Of a stretch of 64,000 nucleotides of DNA, positions 28,349-39,305 are shown in pieces. The position numbers were made by a program, and so were the translations under genes. A model generated the notes under the pieces. It was not told the DNA's origin. It saw only the letters and a program-made list of their open reading frames with translations, and searched no databases. Position 1 is the first letter of the stretch, and every line of letters starts with the position of its first letter. Source of the DNA: Klebsiella aerogenes (GTDB lineage: Bacteria; Pseudomonadota; Gammaproteobacteria; Enterobacterales; Enterobacteriaceae); assembly GCA_029027985.1 (NCBI GenBank), contig CP119076.1, positions 558,001 through 622,000 of the forward strand. Reading direction: 5' to 3'.

Positions 28349-28894
28349 ATGAAACGAGTCAGGGCTACGCCTCACGACGCGCTGTTTAAAACATTTCTCA
28401 CCCATCCGGAAACGGCGCGGGAGGTTTACGGGGCTCATTTCCCGTTGATTGATGTGACATCCTTCACGGATGATGAAATCCAGCAGCACCGACGTATAGC
28501 AATTCTGGAGTTCCTGCAGAAAAATATTCGCCAGCGCGATCTGAATGGCCTGGTAGATCAACTCGTCACGTTGCTGCTGCCGGGTTATACCACCGAGCAC
28601 CAATTTCACGTGTTGATGAATTATATTGCCTGCTCAGGCTATTTGGCCAACCCAGGCAGATTTTTTCGTCAACTGGCGCAAGGGATGCCTGAACATAAGG
28701 AGCAACTGATGACATTAGCAGAATGGTTTGAAGAGCGGGGGCGGACGAAGGGGAGAAAGCAGGGATTGGAAGAGGGGAAACGCCAGGCGACACGAAAGAT
28801 CGCCCGGGCTATGCTGCTCAACGGCGTCGCTGGCGAGCTGGTGTGCAAGACGACCGGTTTAACCGCACAGGAGCTCAGCGAGCTGGCCCACTGA
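28349..28894 (+). pseudogene. Internally deleted rpn gene (recombination-promoting nuclease, YhgA-like)
   Basis: A 181-codon frame that starts MKRVRATPHDALFKTFLTHP-ETAREV, matching the N-terminus of Rpn/YhgA-like proteins (PF04754, about 290-330 aa), and continues directly with FPLIDVTSFTDDEIQQHRR, which in intact family members lies about 120 residues further on. The missing part carries the PD-(D/E)XK nuclease residues (the YYSDVL aspartate and the EHQ motif). The junction is in frame. The protein cannot be a nuclease; the C-terminal region, including its helical Lys/Glu/Gly-rich segment, is intact. It lies 7 bp from the convergent yqjK, an insertion relative to K-12. Confidence 0.75.
28709..28894 (+). 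CDS. Possible intragenic RpnS-like small protein from the deleted rpn
   Basis: Inside the rpn remnant, an in-frame ATG at 28709 is preceded by AAGGAG at 28697-28702 (6-base spacing), an almost ideal ribosome-binding site. The 61-residue product begins MTLAEWFEERGRTKGRKQG and ends in TTGLTAQELSELAH. Several E. coli rpn genes are known to express such intragenic C-terminal proteins (RpnS), which block the toxic full-length Rpn. Here only this piece could be functional because the nuclease core is deleted. Expression is inferred from the sequence. Confidence 0.5.
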   Translation: MTLAEWFEERGRTKGRKQGLEEGKRQATRKIARAMLLNGVAGELVCKTTGLTAQELSELAH

Positions 28895-28901
28895 GCTGGA
28901 A

Positions 28902-29198
28902 TTAGCGCGGGGCAGACTGGCGCAGAAGACTTCTGACCATCCGCCAGGTACTCCAGAGACCCAATCCGCGCCGGGTCCAGCGAATTAAAAAGCGTGGGTG
29001 GCGCACTGACCAGATAGCCATGAGGCCGCTGCCGACCATGGCCCATGAGCGCAGATGCTTAAGCGTTTGCCAGCCGTGATCGATAGGCGCGGTGGCATCC
29101 AGCCAGTTGCGGTGGCTGGACGCCAGATCCAGCCGTTGTTGCTGGATCTGGCGCAGCAGCTGCGTTTTACGCTGATCGCGTTCCTGCCGGCTGCTCAT
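28902..29198 (-). CDS. yqjK: YqjK, small conserved protein
   Basis: A 98-residue protein with a charged N-terminus (SSRQERDQRKTQLLRQIQQQ) and a hydrophobic central segment (SWAMVGSGLMAIWSV), matching E. coli YqjK (99 aa). Function is unknown. It overlaps yqjE by 4 bases and is last in the yqjC-D-E-K run. Confidence 0.9.
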   Translation of the reverse strand: MSSRQERDQRKTQLLRQIQQQRLDLASSHRNWLDATAPIDHGWQTLKHLRSWAMVGSGLMAIWSVRHPRFLIRWTRRGLGLWSTWRMVRSLLRQSAPR

Positions 29199-29593
29199 GT
29201 CCGCTCGTCCTCAAGCAGCGCGCGATCGTTGGCCAGCTCGTTTCGCGTATGGCGTAAAAATGTCGAACGGCGAGCTTTACGTAGCGTCCAGATGCCGCCT
29301 ATCAACGAGGCGAGCAGTAGCACGCTGGTGGTCGCGATCATGACGTGCAAACGGTACTGCGGATCGACGGCCCAGATGATCAGAACCAGCAGGCTCATCA
29401 GACCGAAGGCGGCGAACAACAGCGTGAGCCCCAGCATCAGCAACAGCTGGAAGAGATTGGCTTTCTCCTCTTCCAGCTCCACGACGACCAGGCGCAACCG
29501 CGTTTCCACCATTTCGACCAGCAGCGTGATAATCCGCTGACCAATGCCGAATACGCTCTGTCCCGGTCCTTGCGTGTGTTGAGAATTCGCCAT
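29195..29593 (-). CDS. yqjE: YqjE, inner-membrane protein (DUF1469/phage holin superfamily III)
   Basis: A 132-residue protein with two adjacent transmembrane helices (about residues 48-100) after a short amphipathic region VEMVETRLRLVVVELEEEKA. E. coli YqjE is an inner-membrane protein encoded with the ribosome-associated YqjD. The start at 29593 (MANSQHTQGPG) matches the family; a longer frame upstream covers yqjD. It starts 2 bp after yqjD. Confidence 0.92.
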   Translation of the reverse strand: MANSQHTQGPGQSVFGIGQRIITLLVEMVETRLRLVVVELEEEKANLFQLLLMLGLTLLFAAFGLMSLLVLIIWAVDPQYRLHVMIATTSVLLLASLIGGIWTLRKARRSTFLRHTRNELANDRALLEDERT

Positions 29594-29595
29594 AA

Positions 29596-29901
29596 TTAAC
29601 GGCGCGACAGCAGGACGCCCAGCACCAGCCCAACGGCTGCGCCAATGCCTACTCCGGTCCACGGATTTTCACGGACGTATTCATCGGCGCGGGCGGCGGT
29701 TTCACGTGTCTGCTTAACGATCGCGTCGCTGGTCTCGCCAAGGCGCACACGGCTGTCTTTCAGCACGCTTTCTGCTTTGCTACGCAGTTTGCCGATCTCT
29801 TCTTTCGACTTGTCGGTAGAAGAGTTCAGCACTTCTTCCAGGGTGTCAGCCAGGTTTTTTAGCTCGGCGCGTAGATCTTCTGCAACGTTATCTTTAGCCA
29901 T
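29596..29901 (-). CDS. yqjD: YqjD, membrane-anchored ribosome-binding protein (ElaB/YgaM family)
   Basis: A 101-residue protein: a long N-terminal helix (about residues 4-78) and a C-terminal membrane segment after ENPWTGVGIGAAVG, ending SRR. E. coli YqjD and its paralogues ElaB and YgaM bind 70S/100S ribosomes at the membrane in stationary phase under RpoS control. I chose the start MAKDNVAED, preceded by GGAGA, rather than one 15 codons upstream. Confidence 0.94.
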   Translation of the reverse strand: MAKDNVAEDLRAELKNLADTLEEVLNSSTDKSKEEIGKLRSKAESVLKDSRVRLGETSDAIVKQTRETAARADEYVRENPWTGVGIGAAVGLVLGVLLSRR

Positions 29902-29926
29902 CTCGTTCTCCTGTAGCATTGACGAA

Positions 29927-30295
29927 TTAATAATCGCGTGACTCAAGCGCTTTCAGTTCCTGCTGCGCTTCATCCAGTTTATGTTCCCGTTTGCTAATTT
30001 TATCCGCATTGCCTTTCTGTTTCGCCTCGTTCAAATCACGCTGGCGTTCGGCGACTTCAGCCTTTTGTCTGGCGATTTTCTGCTGGTGATCGGATCTGAC
30101 CTTGCTGTCGCTGCAGTGAGCGCGAACTTCTTGCAGCGCTTTGTTCAGGCCATCAATGCGATTCTGATTATGGTGTTTTTCGGCATAGCTAATCTCCCGT
30201 TGGATACTCTGTTCTTTTTCCTGACAGGGAGAGCTTGCGAAGGCGCTGGCGCTAAGTGAAGTCAGAGCCAGTAAGAGTGCGATGCGGTATTTCAT
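29927..30295 (-). CDS. yqjC: YqjC, periplasmic DUF1090 protein
   Basis: A 122-residue secreted protein: signal peptide of about 20 residues (cleavage after AFA), then a highly charged, Lys/Glu/Gln-rich helical region that is probably coiled coil (about residues 65-120). It matches E. coli YqjC, whose function is not established. It leads the yqjC-D-E-K run; a 149-bp gap separates it from mzrA. Confidence 0.93.
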   Translation of the reverse strand: MKYRIALLLALTSLSASAFASSPCQEKEQSIQREISYAEKHHNQNRIDGLNKALQEVRAHCSDSKVRSDHQQKIARQKAEVAERQRDLNEAKQKGNADKISKREHKLDEAQQELKALESRDY

Positions 30296-30444
30296 GGATT
30301 CAACCTTCCATTGTGCGTGGGCATATCCGTGATATACCCGATCCAGTCAATCAATACGAGCCAGGCGGTTCCCGCAGCTTTAATCATAGTCTCGAAAGCA
30401 AGAGAGCACCAAACCTGACGAAAAGATTCGGAATTTTTGGCGTG

Positions 30445-30828
30445 TCACCCAAACCGATGCGGCGCGTCGCGCAGGCGGGATAGCCAAACGGTGGGCGAGT
30501 TTTCCTCATCCACCAGAGCAATAATATACCCGTGCGGCAGGACGCGGCCCAACACTTCTTTTGCAGCGGCGCCCTGGGCGTTGGAATCGAATTTGATCAG
30601 CAGGCCGTCTTTTTGCGGGGTAATGCTTTTAAAGCGAATACCGTTGGCATCAAGATGATGCCAGACGGAGAAACCGTCCGGCATCGCGATGCCCTGACCG
30701 ACGGGGCGGATGGCCAGGGTGGATTCATGCTGGCTCACGGTCAGCCACAGCCAGAACATGGCGCAGAGCAGCAAGGAGCCGCTCAGCATCCATCGTAGCT
30801 GGCGCCAGGAGGGAGGGGCGATCGTCAT
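30445..30828 (-). CDS. mzrA: MzrA (YqjB), modulator of EnvZ/OmpR
   Basis: A 127-residue inner-membrane protein with one N-terminal transmembrane helix (about residues 11-30) and a periplasmic domain. MzrA binds the sensor kinase EnvZ and links CpxA/CpxR signalling to OmpR. Conserved stretches: QHESTLAIRPV, MPDGFSVWHHLDA and LPHGYIIA. I chose ATG 30828, two bases after the yqjA stop, giving the E. coli length; the frame extends upstream into yqjA. Confidence 0.93.
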   Translation of the reverse strand: MTIAPPSWRQLRWMLSGSLLLCAMFWLWLTVSQHESTLAIRPVGQGIAMPDGFSVWHHLDANGIRFKSITPQKDGLLIKFDSNAQGAAAKEVLGRVLPHGYIIALVDEENSPTVWLSRLRDAPHRFG

Positions 30829-30830
30829 TC

Positions 30831-31493
30831 TCAGCTCCGACTGCTGTGTTTTTTCTTCCACAGCACGACCAGGGAGCCGATCAGACCGAAGATCAGCAAA
30901 GCAACCGGCAGCAGCATCAGACACGACATCAGTTGGTCTTCATACTTCAGGAATACCGGCGTTTTACCCAGCAGGTAGCCAAGCGTGGTGAGGATCAACA
31001 CCCACAGCAGGCCGCTTATCCAGTTAAAGAACTGGAAGCGTGCGTTATTCAGGCCGGAAAGGCCGGCAATAGTTGGCAGCAGCGTACGCACGAAGGCGAT
31101 AAAGCGGCCAATCAGCAACGCAGACAGCCCATGTTTGTGGAACAGGTGATGCGCTCGCTGATGATAATGTGACGGCAGATGCGAGAGCCAGTTTTGTACG
31201 AGCCGTGTATTACCCAGCCAGCGTCCCTGTATATAGCTCACCCAGCAGCCGAGGCTTGCCGCCGTTGTCAGCAGCAGTATGGTTTCCGGAAAGCCCATCG
31301 CCCCTTTAGCGATCAATACTCCAACCAGCACCAGCAGGCTATCGCCCGGTAAAAATGCCGCGGGCAGCAAACCGTTCTCAAGGAACAAAATCATAAATAA
31401 GACAAAATAGAGCATGCCAATCATGGAGGGATTAGCGAGCGTTTCGTAATCCTGGGCCCATAAGGCATTCAGTAATTGGGTTAGTAGTTCCAT
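30831..31493 (-). CDS. yqjA: YqjA, DedA-family inner-membrane protein
   Basis: A 220-residue DedA (SNARE-associated/VTT) protein; with YghB it is needed for normal division, proton-motive-force-dependent drug tolerance and alkaline tolerance, and DedA relatives act in lipid-carrier recycling. Functionally required residues are present: Glu39 in FLENGLLP and Asp51 in FLPGDSLL. It forms an operon with mzrA, which is Cpx-controlled in E. coli. Confidence 0.94.
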   Translation of the reverse strand: MELLTQLLNALWAQDYETLANPSMIGMLYFVLFMILFLENGLLPAAFLPGDSLLVLVGVLIAKGAMGFPETILLLTTAASLGCWVSYIQGRWLGNTRLVQNWLSHLPSHYHQRAHHLFHKHGLSALLIGRFIAFVRTLLPTIAGLSGLNNARFQFFNWISGLLWVLILTTLGYLLGKTPVFLKYEDQLMSCLMLLPVALLIFGLIGSLVVLWKKKHSSRS

Positions 31494-31842
31494 TCACGAT
31501 TCCTGGTACATCGGTTAACGGTACGTCTGAACGCGGTGTAGTATTAGCCATCGGCTATAGCGACTAGATTATTTTTAGAGTATGGCCGCTGTTGCTACGT
31601 TCTGAGCAGATCCTTGAGTAAACAGTAAGTAAACTCTTACTCCCAGAACGGCAAAATGCATCTAATTGTAACAAACCCACTGACTTTTCGTCATAGAAAT
31701 TGCAGTTTGTTGCCGATTGATTTTGCTGATTGCCGGGGCGGGTGGCGAGAGGATTTACACAGGCTGACACTATATATGTTTTGCTTACCCTGCCGGGTTG
31801 GCGGGCAGGAAAGGGTGTCCTGCCCGTAGAGGGGATAATGCG
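31494..31842. promoter_or_regulatory. yqjA upstream region: CpxR-like repeat and exuR terminator
   Basis: This 349-bp gap contains a direct repeat GTAAA...GTAAA at 31618-31633, similar to a CpxR box (GTAAA-N5-GTAAA) but with six bases between the units. Near the exuR end, GGGCAGGA (31803-31810) and TCCTGCCC (31818-31825) form an 8-bp stem with a 7-base loop, a likely exuR terminator (minus strand). I saw no further gene. Confidence 0.5.
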
Positions 31843-32619
31843 TTATTTTGTACCGTTTGCCGCGGTATCAAGATGAACCACCGGATTTTCGGCAAATAAA
31901 TAGCGATCGGCATTGAATTCAAAGTCATCGCTGGTTTCGTTAAACAGCATCAGCTTGGTATTTTCCAGATGCTGCCACATCGCGAGTTTCGCGGCATGCG
32001 GGTCTTTGCGGATCAGCGCTTTGAGAATCTGGTCATGATCGTCGCACCAGTTATCGACGGTGCGCAGGTCGATATGATCGTGTAGTTTTTTCCAGTACGG
32101 GTTGTGCACGCGCTGGGTCCACATTTTCTCAACGATGGCGGCGAGAGCGGTGTTCTGGGTTGCCAGCGCGACCTGTACATGGAACTGCAGGTCCCATTCG
32201 GAATCGCGGAAGCACTTCTCGTTGCGCGCTTTCTCCTGGATCTCCATCAACTTCATGATGTCCTGCTTGGTCACCTGGGTGGCGGCGAACTCGGCAATGT
32301 TGCTCTCAATCAGCTGACGGGCCTGGAGGAGTTCAAACGGGCCGTAGTTGGCGAACTCCAGCGTTTCATCGACCACCTGTTGGTACTTCGGATGGTTAGA
32401 GATGACATGGATGCCGGAGCCTTTACGGACTTCAACATAGCCTTCGACTTCCAGCATGATGATGGCTTCGCGAACCACGGTGCGGCTGACGCCTTTTTCA
32501 TCGGCGATAAAGCGCTCTGCGGGCAGCTTATCCCCTACAAGGTAGACACCTTGTTCGATACGCGTTTTCAGCTCAGCGGCAAGCTGCTGATACAAACGGC
32601 GTGATTCAGTGATTTCCAT
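31843..32619 (-). CDS. exuR: ExuR, GntR-family repressor of hexuronate genes
   Basis: A 258-residue FadR-subfamily GntR repressor: winged helix at about residues 1-75 ([21 protein letters not shown]) and a C-terminal helical ligand domain. It represses exuT, uxaCA and related genes until galacturonate or glucuronate enters. It lies downstream of exuT in the same orientation with a terminator between, so it is probably transcribed from its own promoter. Confidence 0.95.
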   Translation of the reverse strand: MEITESRRLYQQLAAELKTRIEQGVYLVGDKLPAERFIADEKGVSRTVVREAIIMLEVEGYVEVRKGSGIHVISNHPKYQQVVDETLEFANYGPFELLQARQLIESNIAEFAATQVTKQDIMKLMEIQEKARNEKCFRDSEWDLQFHVQVALATQNTALAAIVEKMWTQRVHNPYWKKLHDHIDLRTVDNWCDDHDQILKALIRKDPHAAKLAMWQHLENTKLMLFNETSDDFEFNADRYLFAENPVVHLDTAANGTK

Positions 32620-32698
32620 ATTCGCTCCCGGAAGATGGCGACAATATTCGATTTGTTATACCACTTTTCCGCGCTTTCCACCACTGAAAGGCATGAAA

Positions 32699-32720
32699 AA
32701 GCCGCCCGGGCAGGCGGCTT
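32699..32720 (-). terminator. exuT terminator
   Basis: AAGCCGCC-CGGGCA-GGCGGCTT, an 8-bp stem with six-base loop; on the minus strand it runs into a T-rich tract, a classical intrinsic terminator 26 bases after the exuT stop. Confidence 0.92.
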
Positions 32721-32746
32721 AATTCGTGGACAAATCGCGATGAGGT

Positions 32747-34048
32747 CTAGCTTTGCGTCACCGGTTTACTGGTGTTGAGCGGCGTGGAATCATCGTCGGC
32801 CGATTTGTTTTTCAGCACGGTCCAGATAACCAGAGCGCCCAGCAGGTCGAAGACCGCCAGTACTGCGAACAGCGGGCTGAAGCCAATGGTATCCGCCAGC
32901 GCACCGACGACCAGAGCGAACATGGTGCTGGCCAGCCACGCGGCCATCCCGGTCAGACCGTTGGCGGTAGCCACTTCGTTACGACCAAAGACGTCGGAAG
33001 AGAGGGTGATCAGCGCGCCGGACAGGGCCTGGTGAGCAAAACCGCCGACGCACAGCAGCGCAATCGCGATATACGGGCTGGTGAACAGACCGATCATACC
33101 TGGGCCAATCATCAGCAGGGCGCCCATGGTCACGACCATTTTACGCGAGACGATCAGGTTCACGCCGAACCAGCGCTGGAACAGCGGCGGCAGGTAACCG
33201 CCAACGATGCAGCCGAGGTCGGCGAACAGCATTGGCATCCAGGCGAACATAGCGATCTCTTTCAGGTTAAAGCCGTAAACCTTGAACATGAACAGCGGGA
33301 TCCAGGCGTTGAAGGTACCCCAGGCCGGCTCTGCGAGGAAACGCGGCAGCGCAATGCCCCAGAACTGACGGTTACGCAGGATCTGCCACGGCGACATTTT
33401 CTTCGCGTTATTGGTCTGGTGCTGAGATTCCTGGCCGCCGATGATGTAATCACGCTCTTCGGCGGTTAATTTTTTCTGATCGCGCGGGTGTTTGTAGAAG
33501 ATGAGCCAGGCCATCGCCCAGGCAAAGCTCAGTACGCCGGAAATAATGAACGCCATCTGCCAGCTGTGCATCACAATCGCCCACACGACCAGCGGCGGAG
33601 CAATCATCGCGCCGATAGAGGAACCCACGTTGAAGTAGCCAACGGCGATGGAACGCTCTTTCGCCGGGAACCATTCGGAACTGGCTTTCAGACCGGCAGG
33701 GATCATTGCCGCTTCCGCTGCGCCGACCGCGCCACGGGCCAGCGCCAGGCCGCCCCAGCTGCCCGCCAGCGCGGTTGAACCACAGAAAATAGCCCACGCG
33801 ATAGCGAAGAAGGCGTAGCCGATTTTGGTACCCAGAATATCCAGCACATAGCCAGCAACCGGCTGCATTACGGTATATGCAGCGGAGTAGGCGGCGATGA
33901 TATAAGAATATTGTTGGGTTGAAATGTGTAACTCTTCCATTAGCGTCGGCGCAGCCGCCGCCACGGTGTTACGAGTCAGGTAACCCAGCACGGTGCCTAG
34001 CGTCACCAGTGCGATCATATACCAACGTAACCCTTTAATTTTACGCAT
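32747..34048 (-). CDS. exuT: ExuT, hexuronate (galacturonate/glucuronate) transporter
   Basis: A 433-residue MFS permease of the anion:cation symporter family with 12 predicted membrane segments, importing D-galacturonate and D-glucuronate with protons. Family landmarks: TRNTVAAAAPTLMEE, ARGAVGAAEAAMIPAGLKAS and WFPAKERSIAVGYFN. I chose ATG 34048 (MRKIKGLRWY), as in E. coli, over one 17 codons upstream. It is divergent from uxaCA. Confidence 0.95.
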   Translation of the reverse strand: MRKIKGLRWYMIALVTLGTVLGYLTRNTVAAAAPTLMEELHISTQQYSYIIAAYSAAYTVMQPVAGYVLDILGTKIGYAFFAIAWAIFCGSTALAGSWGGLALARGAVGAAEAAMIPAGLKASSEWFPAKERSIAVGYFNVGSSIGAMIAPPLVVWAIVMHSWQMAFIISGVLSFAWAMAWLIFYKHPRDQKKLTAEERDYIIGGQESQHQTNNAKKMSPWQILRNRQFWGIALPRFLAEPAWGTFNAWIPLFMFKVYGFNLKEIAMFAWMPMLFADLGCIVGGYLPPLFQRWFGVNLIVSRKMVVTMGALLMIGPGMIGLFTSPYIAIALLCVGGFAHQALSGALITLSSDVFGRNEVATANGLTGMAAWLASTMFALVVGALADTIGFSPLFAVLAVFDLLGALVIWTVLKNKSADDDSTPLNTSKPVTQS

Positions 34049-35929
<1,881 letters not shown>

Positions 35930-35947
35930 GACCAGAGGTCGGTTGAT

Positions 35948-37435
35948 ATGCAATACATCAAAATCCATTCGCAGGATAACGTCGCGGTTGCGCTGGCGGA
36001 TATGGCGGCAGGTACTGTGGTGACGATCGATAACGATTCGGTCACCCTCTGCCAGGAAGTCGTACGCGGTCATAAGTTCGCGCTGCGCGCCATTGCGAAG
36101 GGTGAAAACGTCATTAAGTACGGATTGCCGATTGGTCATGCGCTGGCGGATATCGCGCCGGGCGAGCATGTTCATGCTCACAATACGCGGACCAACCTGA
36201 GCGATCTCGACGCGTATAGCTATCAACCTGACCGGGTTGAACAACCGGCGCAGCCTGCGGATCGCGACGTCGAGATTTATCGTCGCGCGAGCGGCGAAGT
36301 CGGCGTGCGTAACGAGCTGTGGATCCTGCCGACCGTTGGCTGTGTCAACGGCATCGCCCGGCAGATCCAGAACCGTTTCCTGAAGGAAACCAACGATGCG
36401 GAAGGCACCGACGGCGTTTTCCTCTTCAGTCATACCTACGGCTGCTCGCAGCTGGGGGATGACCACATCAACACCCGCACTATGTTACAAAACATGGTTC
36501 GCCACCCGAATGCCGGAGCCGTGCTGGTGATTGGCCTTGGCTGTGAGAACAATCAGGTCGACGCATTCCGCGAAACGTTGGGTGATTTCGATCCAGAACG
36601 CGTGCACTTTATGATTTGCCAGCACCAGGATGATGAAGTGGAGGCGGGGATCGAACATCTCCATCAGTTGTATGAGGCGATGCGTCACGATAAACGCGAG
36701 GCGGGCAAGCTGAGTGAGCTGAAATTCGGCCTCGAATGCGGCGGGTCGGACGGCCTGTCCGGCATTACGGCTAACCCGATGCTGGGGCGTTTCTCTGATT
36801 ACCTGATTGCTAACGGCGGCACCACCGTGCTGACCGAGGTGCCAGAGATGTTTGGTGCCGAGCAACTGCTGATGAGCCACTGCCGCGACGAAGAGACTTT
36901 CAGCAAACTGGTCGCTATGGTCAATGATTTCAAACAGTACTTTATTGCCCACGACCAGCCTATCTACGAGAACCCATCGCCGGGCAACAAGGCTGGCGGG
37001 ATCACGACGCTGGAAGATAAATCCCTCGGTTGCACGCAGAAAGCGGGATCCAGCCAGGTGGTTGACGTTCTGCGCTACGGCGAACGGTTGAAAGTACACG
37101 GTTTGAACCTGCTGAGCGCGCCGGGCAATGATGCAGTGGCGACCAGCGCGCTGGCGGGAGCCGGCTGCCATATGGTGCTGTTCAGTACCGGTCGCGGCAC
37201 GCCGTACGGCGGCTTTGTACCGACGGTGAAAATCGCGACCAACAGCGAGCTGGCTGCGAAGAAAAAGCACTGGATTGATTTCGATGCCGGTCAGTTGATC
37301 CACGGCAAAGCGATGCCGCAGGTACTGGAAACGTTTGTCGACCTGATCGTCGATATCGCCAACGGGAAGCAAACCTGCAATGAGCGAAATGATTTCCGTG
37401 AGCTGGCCATCTTTAAAAGCGGCGTCACGCTGTAG
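35948..37435 (+). CDS. uxaA: UxaA, altronate dehydratase
   Basis: A 495-residue iron- or manganese-dependent dehydratase turning D-altronate into 2-keto-3-deoxygluconate. An N-terminal SAF domain (about residues 10-85) is followed by the catalytic domain with SHTYGCSQLGDDH, GLGCENNQVD and ECGGSDGLSGITANP. It is a paralogue of GarD in this window. The REP array begins 4 bases past its stop. Confidence 0.96.
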   Translation: MQYIKIHSQDNVAVALADMAAGTVVTIDNDSVTLCQEVVRGHKFALRAIAKGENVIKYGLPIGHALADIAPGEHVHAHNTRTNLSDLDAYSYQPDRVEQPAQPADRDVEIYRRASGEVGVRNELWILPTVGCVNGIARQIQNRFLKETNDAEGTDGVFLFSHTYGCSQLGDDHINTRTMLQNMVRHPNAGAVLVIGLGCENNQVDAFRETLGDFDPERVHFMICQHQDDEVEAGIEHLHQLYEAMRHDKREAGKLSELKFGLECGGSDGLSGITANPMLGRFSDYLIANGGTTVLTEVPEMFGAEQLLMSHCRDEETFSKLVAMVNDFKQYFIAHDQPIYENPSPGNKAGGITTLEDKSLGCTQKAGSSQVVDVLRYGERLKVHGLNLLSAPGNDAVATSALAGAGCHMVLFSTGRGTPYGGFVPTVKIATNSELAAKKKHWIDFDAGQLIHGKAMPQVLETFVDLIVDIANGKQTCNERNDFRELAIFKSGVTL

Positions 37436-37438
37436 TTT

Positions 37439-37783
37439 GTAGGTCGGATAAGCGTAGCGCCATCCGACAAAATAACGGCACCACCATTGAACTCTCCCCG
37501 GTCGCGCTTACGCTTACCGGGGCTACCAACCGGATACCGGACCGTAGGTCGGATAAGCGTAGCGCCATCCGACAAAATAACGGCACCACTATTGAACTCT
37601 CCCCGGTCGTGCTTACGCTTACCGGGGCTACCACCTGAATACCGGACCGTAGGTCGGATAAGCGTAGCGCCATCCGACAAAATAACGGTATAACCATTGA
37701 ACTCTCCCCGGTCGCGCTTACGCTTACCGGGGCTACCAACCGAATACCGGACCGTAGGTCGGATAAGCGTAGCGCCATCCGAC
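37439..37783. repeat. REP/BIME tandem array, 105-bp period
   Basis: Three full 105-bp units start at 37439, 37544 and 37649; a fourth, truncated unit of 30 bp starts at 37754. Each unit has a 30-bp palindrome, gtaggtcggataagcg...ccatccgac, a short spacer and a second palindrome with arms ccccggt and accgggg. Units differ at only a few bases. It fills the uxaA-sstT gap where K-12 has ygjV. Confidence 0.9.
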
Positions 37784-37789
37784 AATACT

Positions 37790-39037
37790 CTAACTACGCA
37801 GAGCGCTCTTCGCCAGCTGCTCGTCTTCGGCAAGGCAGGCTGCCGCGGTAAACAGCGCATCGGTCGAGGAGTTGAGCGCGGTTTCGCAGGAGTCCTGCAG
37901 CACGCCGATAATAAAGCCGACGGCGACGACCTGCATGGCGACATCATTCGGAATACCGAACATGTTGCAGGCCAGCGGGATCAGCAGCAGCGATCCCCCC
38001 GCCACCCCGGAAGCGCCGCAGGCGCACAGCGAGGCCACCACGCTAAGCAGCAGCGCCGTCGGTAAATCTACCTGAATATTCAGCGTATTTACCGCCGCCA
38101 GCGTCAGCACGGTGATGGTGATCGCCGCCCCTGCCATATTGATGGTCGCTCCCAGCGGAATGGAAACGGAATAAGTATCACGATCCAGATTCAGCTTTTC
38201 GCACAGCGCCATATTCACTGGAATGTTGGCGGCGGAGCTGCGGGTAAAGAAGGCGTAGACGCCGCTTTCACGCAGGCAGGTCAGCACCAGCGGATAAGGA
38301 TTGCGACGGATTTTCCAGAATACCAGCAACGGGTTAATCACCAGCGCCACCAGCAGCATGCAGCCGATCAGCACCAGCAGCAGTTGGGCGTAGCCCCACA
38401 GGGTATCGAAACCAGTGGTGGCAAGCGTCGACGAGACCAGACCAAAAATACCCAGCGGCGCGAAACGAATCACCAGTTTGACGATAAAGGTCACTGCGTG
38501 CGAGACGTCATTAATCAGATTTTTAGTGGTGTCGTTGCCATGGCGCAGCGCGAAGCCAAGACCCACCGCCCACACCAGGATACCGATATAGTTGGCGTTC
38601 AGCAGGGCGTCGATAGGGTTAGCCACCATACTCATCAGCAGCCCGCGCAGGACTTCGACAATGCCTGACGGCGGGGTGATGTTGTCCGCTGCGCTGGTCA
38701 GATGCAGCGTCGAAGGGAAAATAAAGCTAAACAGCACGGCGGTTAGCGCTGCGCTGAAGGTGCCCAGCAGATAGAGAAACAGAATCGGGCGAATACTGGT
38801 TTTTTGTCCGTGCTGATGGTTGGCGATCGATGCCATCACCAACATTAATACCAGCACCGGTGCGACGGCTTTTAGCGCGCCGACGAACAGTGTGCCCAGC
38901 AGGCCCACTGCGATGGCGGCCGGTTTCGATACCAGCGCCAGCAGTACGCCAAGTACCAGACCTAACAGTATTTGTTTTACCAGACTGCCTTGCGCCAGGC
39001 GTTGTAACAGCCCCGACGGGCGGGTTTGTGTTGTCAT
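37790..39037 (-). CDS. sstT: SstT, Na+/serine-threonine symporter
   Basis: A 415-residue dicarboxylate/amino acid:cation symporter (DAACS) family protein importing serine and threonine with sodium. It has eight or more hydrophobic segments, the serine-rich [20 protein letters not shown] motif and [11 protein letters not shown] chose the MTTQTRPSG start, matching E. coli. Its stop codon is 7 bases from the end of the REP array. Confidence 0.95.
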   Translation of the reverse strand: MTTQTRPSGLLQRLAQGSLVKQILLGLVLGVLLALVSKPAAIAVGLLGTLFVGALKAVAPVLVLMLVMASIANHQHGQKTSIRPILFLYLLGTFSAALTAVLFSFIFPSTLHLTSAADNITPPSGIVEVLRGLLMSMVANPIDALLNANYIGILVWAVGLGFALRHGNDTTKNLINDVSHAVTFIVKLVIRFAPLGIFGLVSSTLATTGFDTLWGYAQLLLVLIGCMLLVALVINPLLVFWKIRRNPYPLVLTCLRESGVYAFFTRSSAANIPVNMALCEKLNLDRDTYSVSIPLGATINMAGAAITITVLTLAAVNTLNIQVDLPTALLLSVVASLCACGASGVAGGSLLLIPLACNMFGIPNDVAMQVVAVGFIIGVLQDSCETALNSSTDALFTAAACLAEDEQLAKSALRS

Positions 39038-39267
39038 AAAATCATTCCTTCCAGTGATGTAGCAGTCCATCCCGGTGACGTATTATTTGTTACGTTTATG
39101 TCAGGATGTAAATTGATGTTTGCCTGGTCGAGTATACGGAAAGAACGCGAGGGAGGAAGCGTAATATACTGTTTATTGCACGTCGATCTTATTTTTTAAC
39201 TATATATTAACATTTTTGTGACGCGGGTAGAGGTTATATGTGGCGAACGAAAAGCGTTGAAGCATAT

Positions 39268-39296
39268 CCCGGCCAGATACGCGATATCTGGCCGGG
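39268..39296. terminator. Strong hairpin after alx
   Basis: CCCGGCCAGATA (39268-39279) and TATCTGGCCGGG (39285-39296) form a 12-bp perfect stem with a 5-base loop, 9 bases past the alx stop (minus strand). There is no T-run on the minus-strand exit side. A terminator or REP-like mRNA 3' stabiliser are both possible. Confidence 0.7.
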
Positions 39297-39305
39297 AAAA
39301 AGCGG

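Noticed and set aside
37291..37947. Repetitive open frames across the uxaA-sstT gap
   Set aside because: The repeated peptides come from the 105-bp REP units, whose period is a multiple of three; no start or homology supports a repeat protein.
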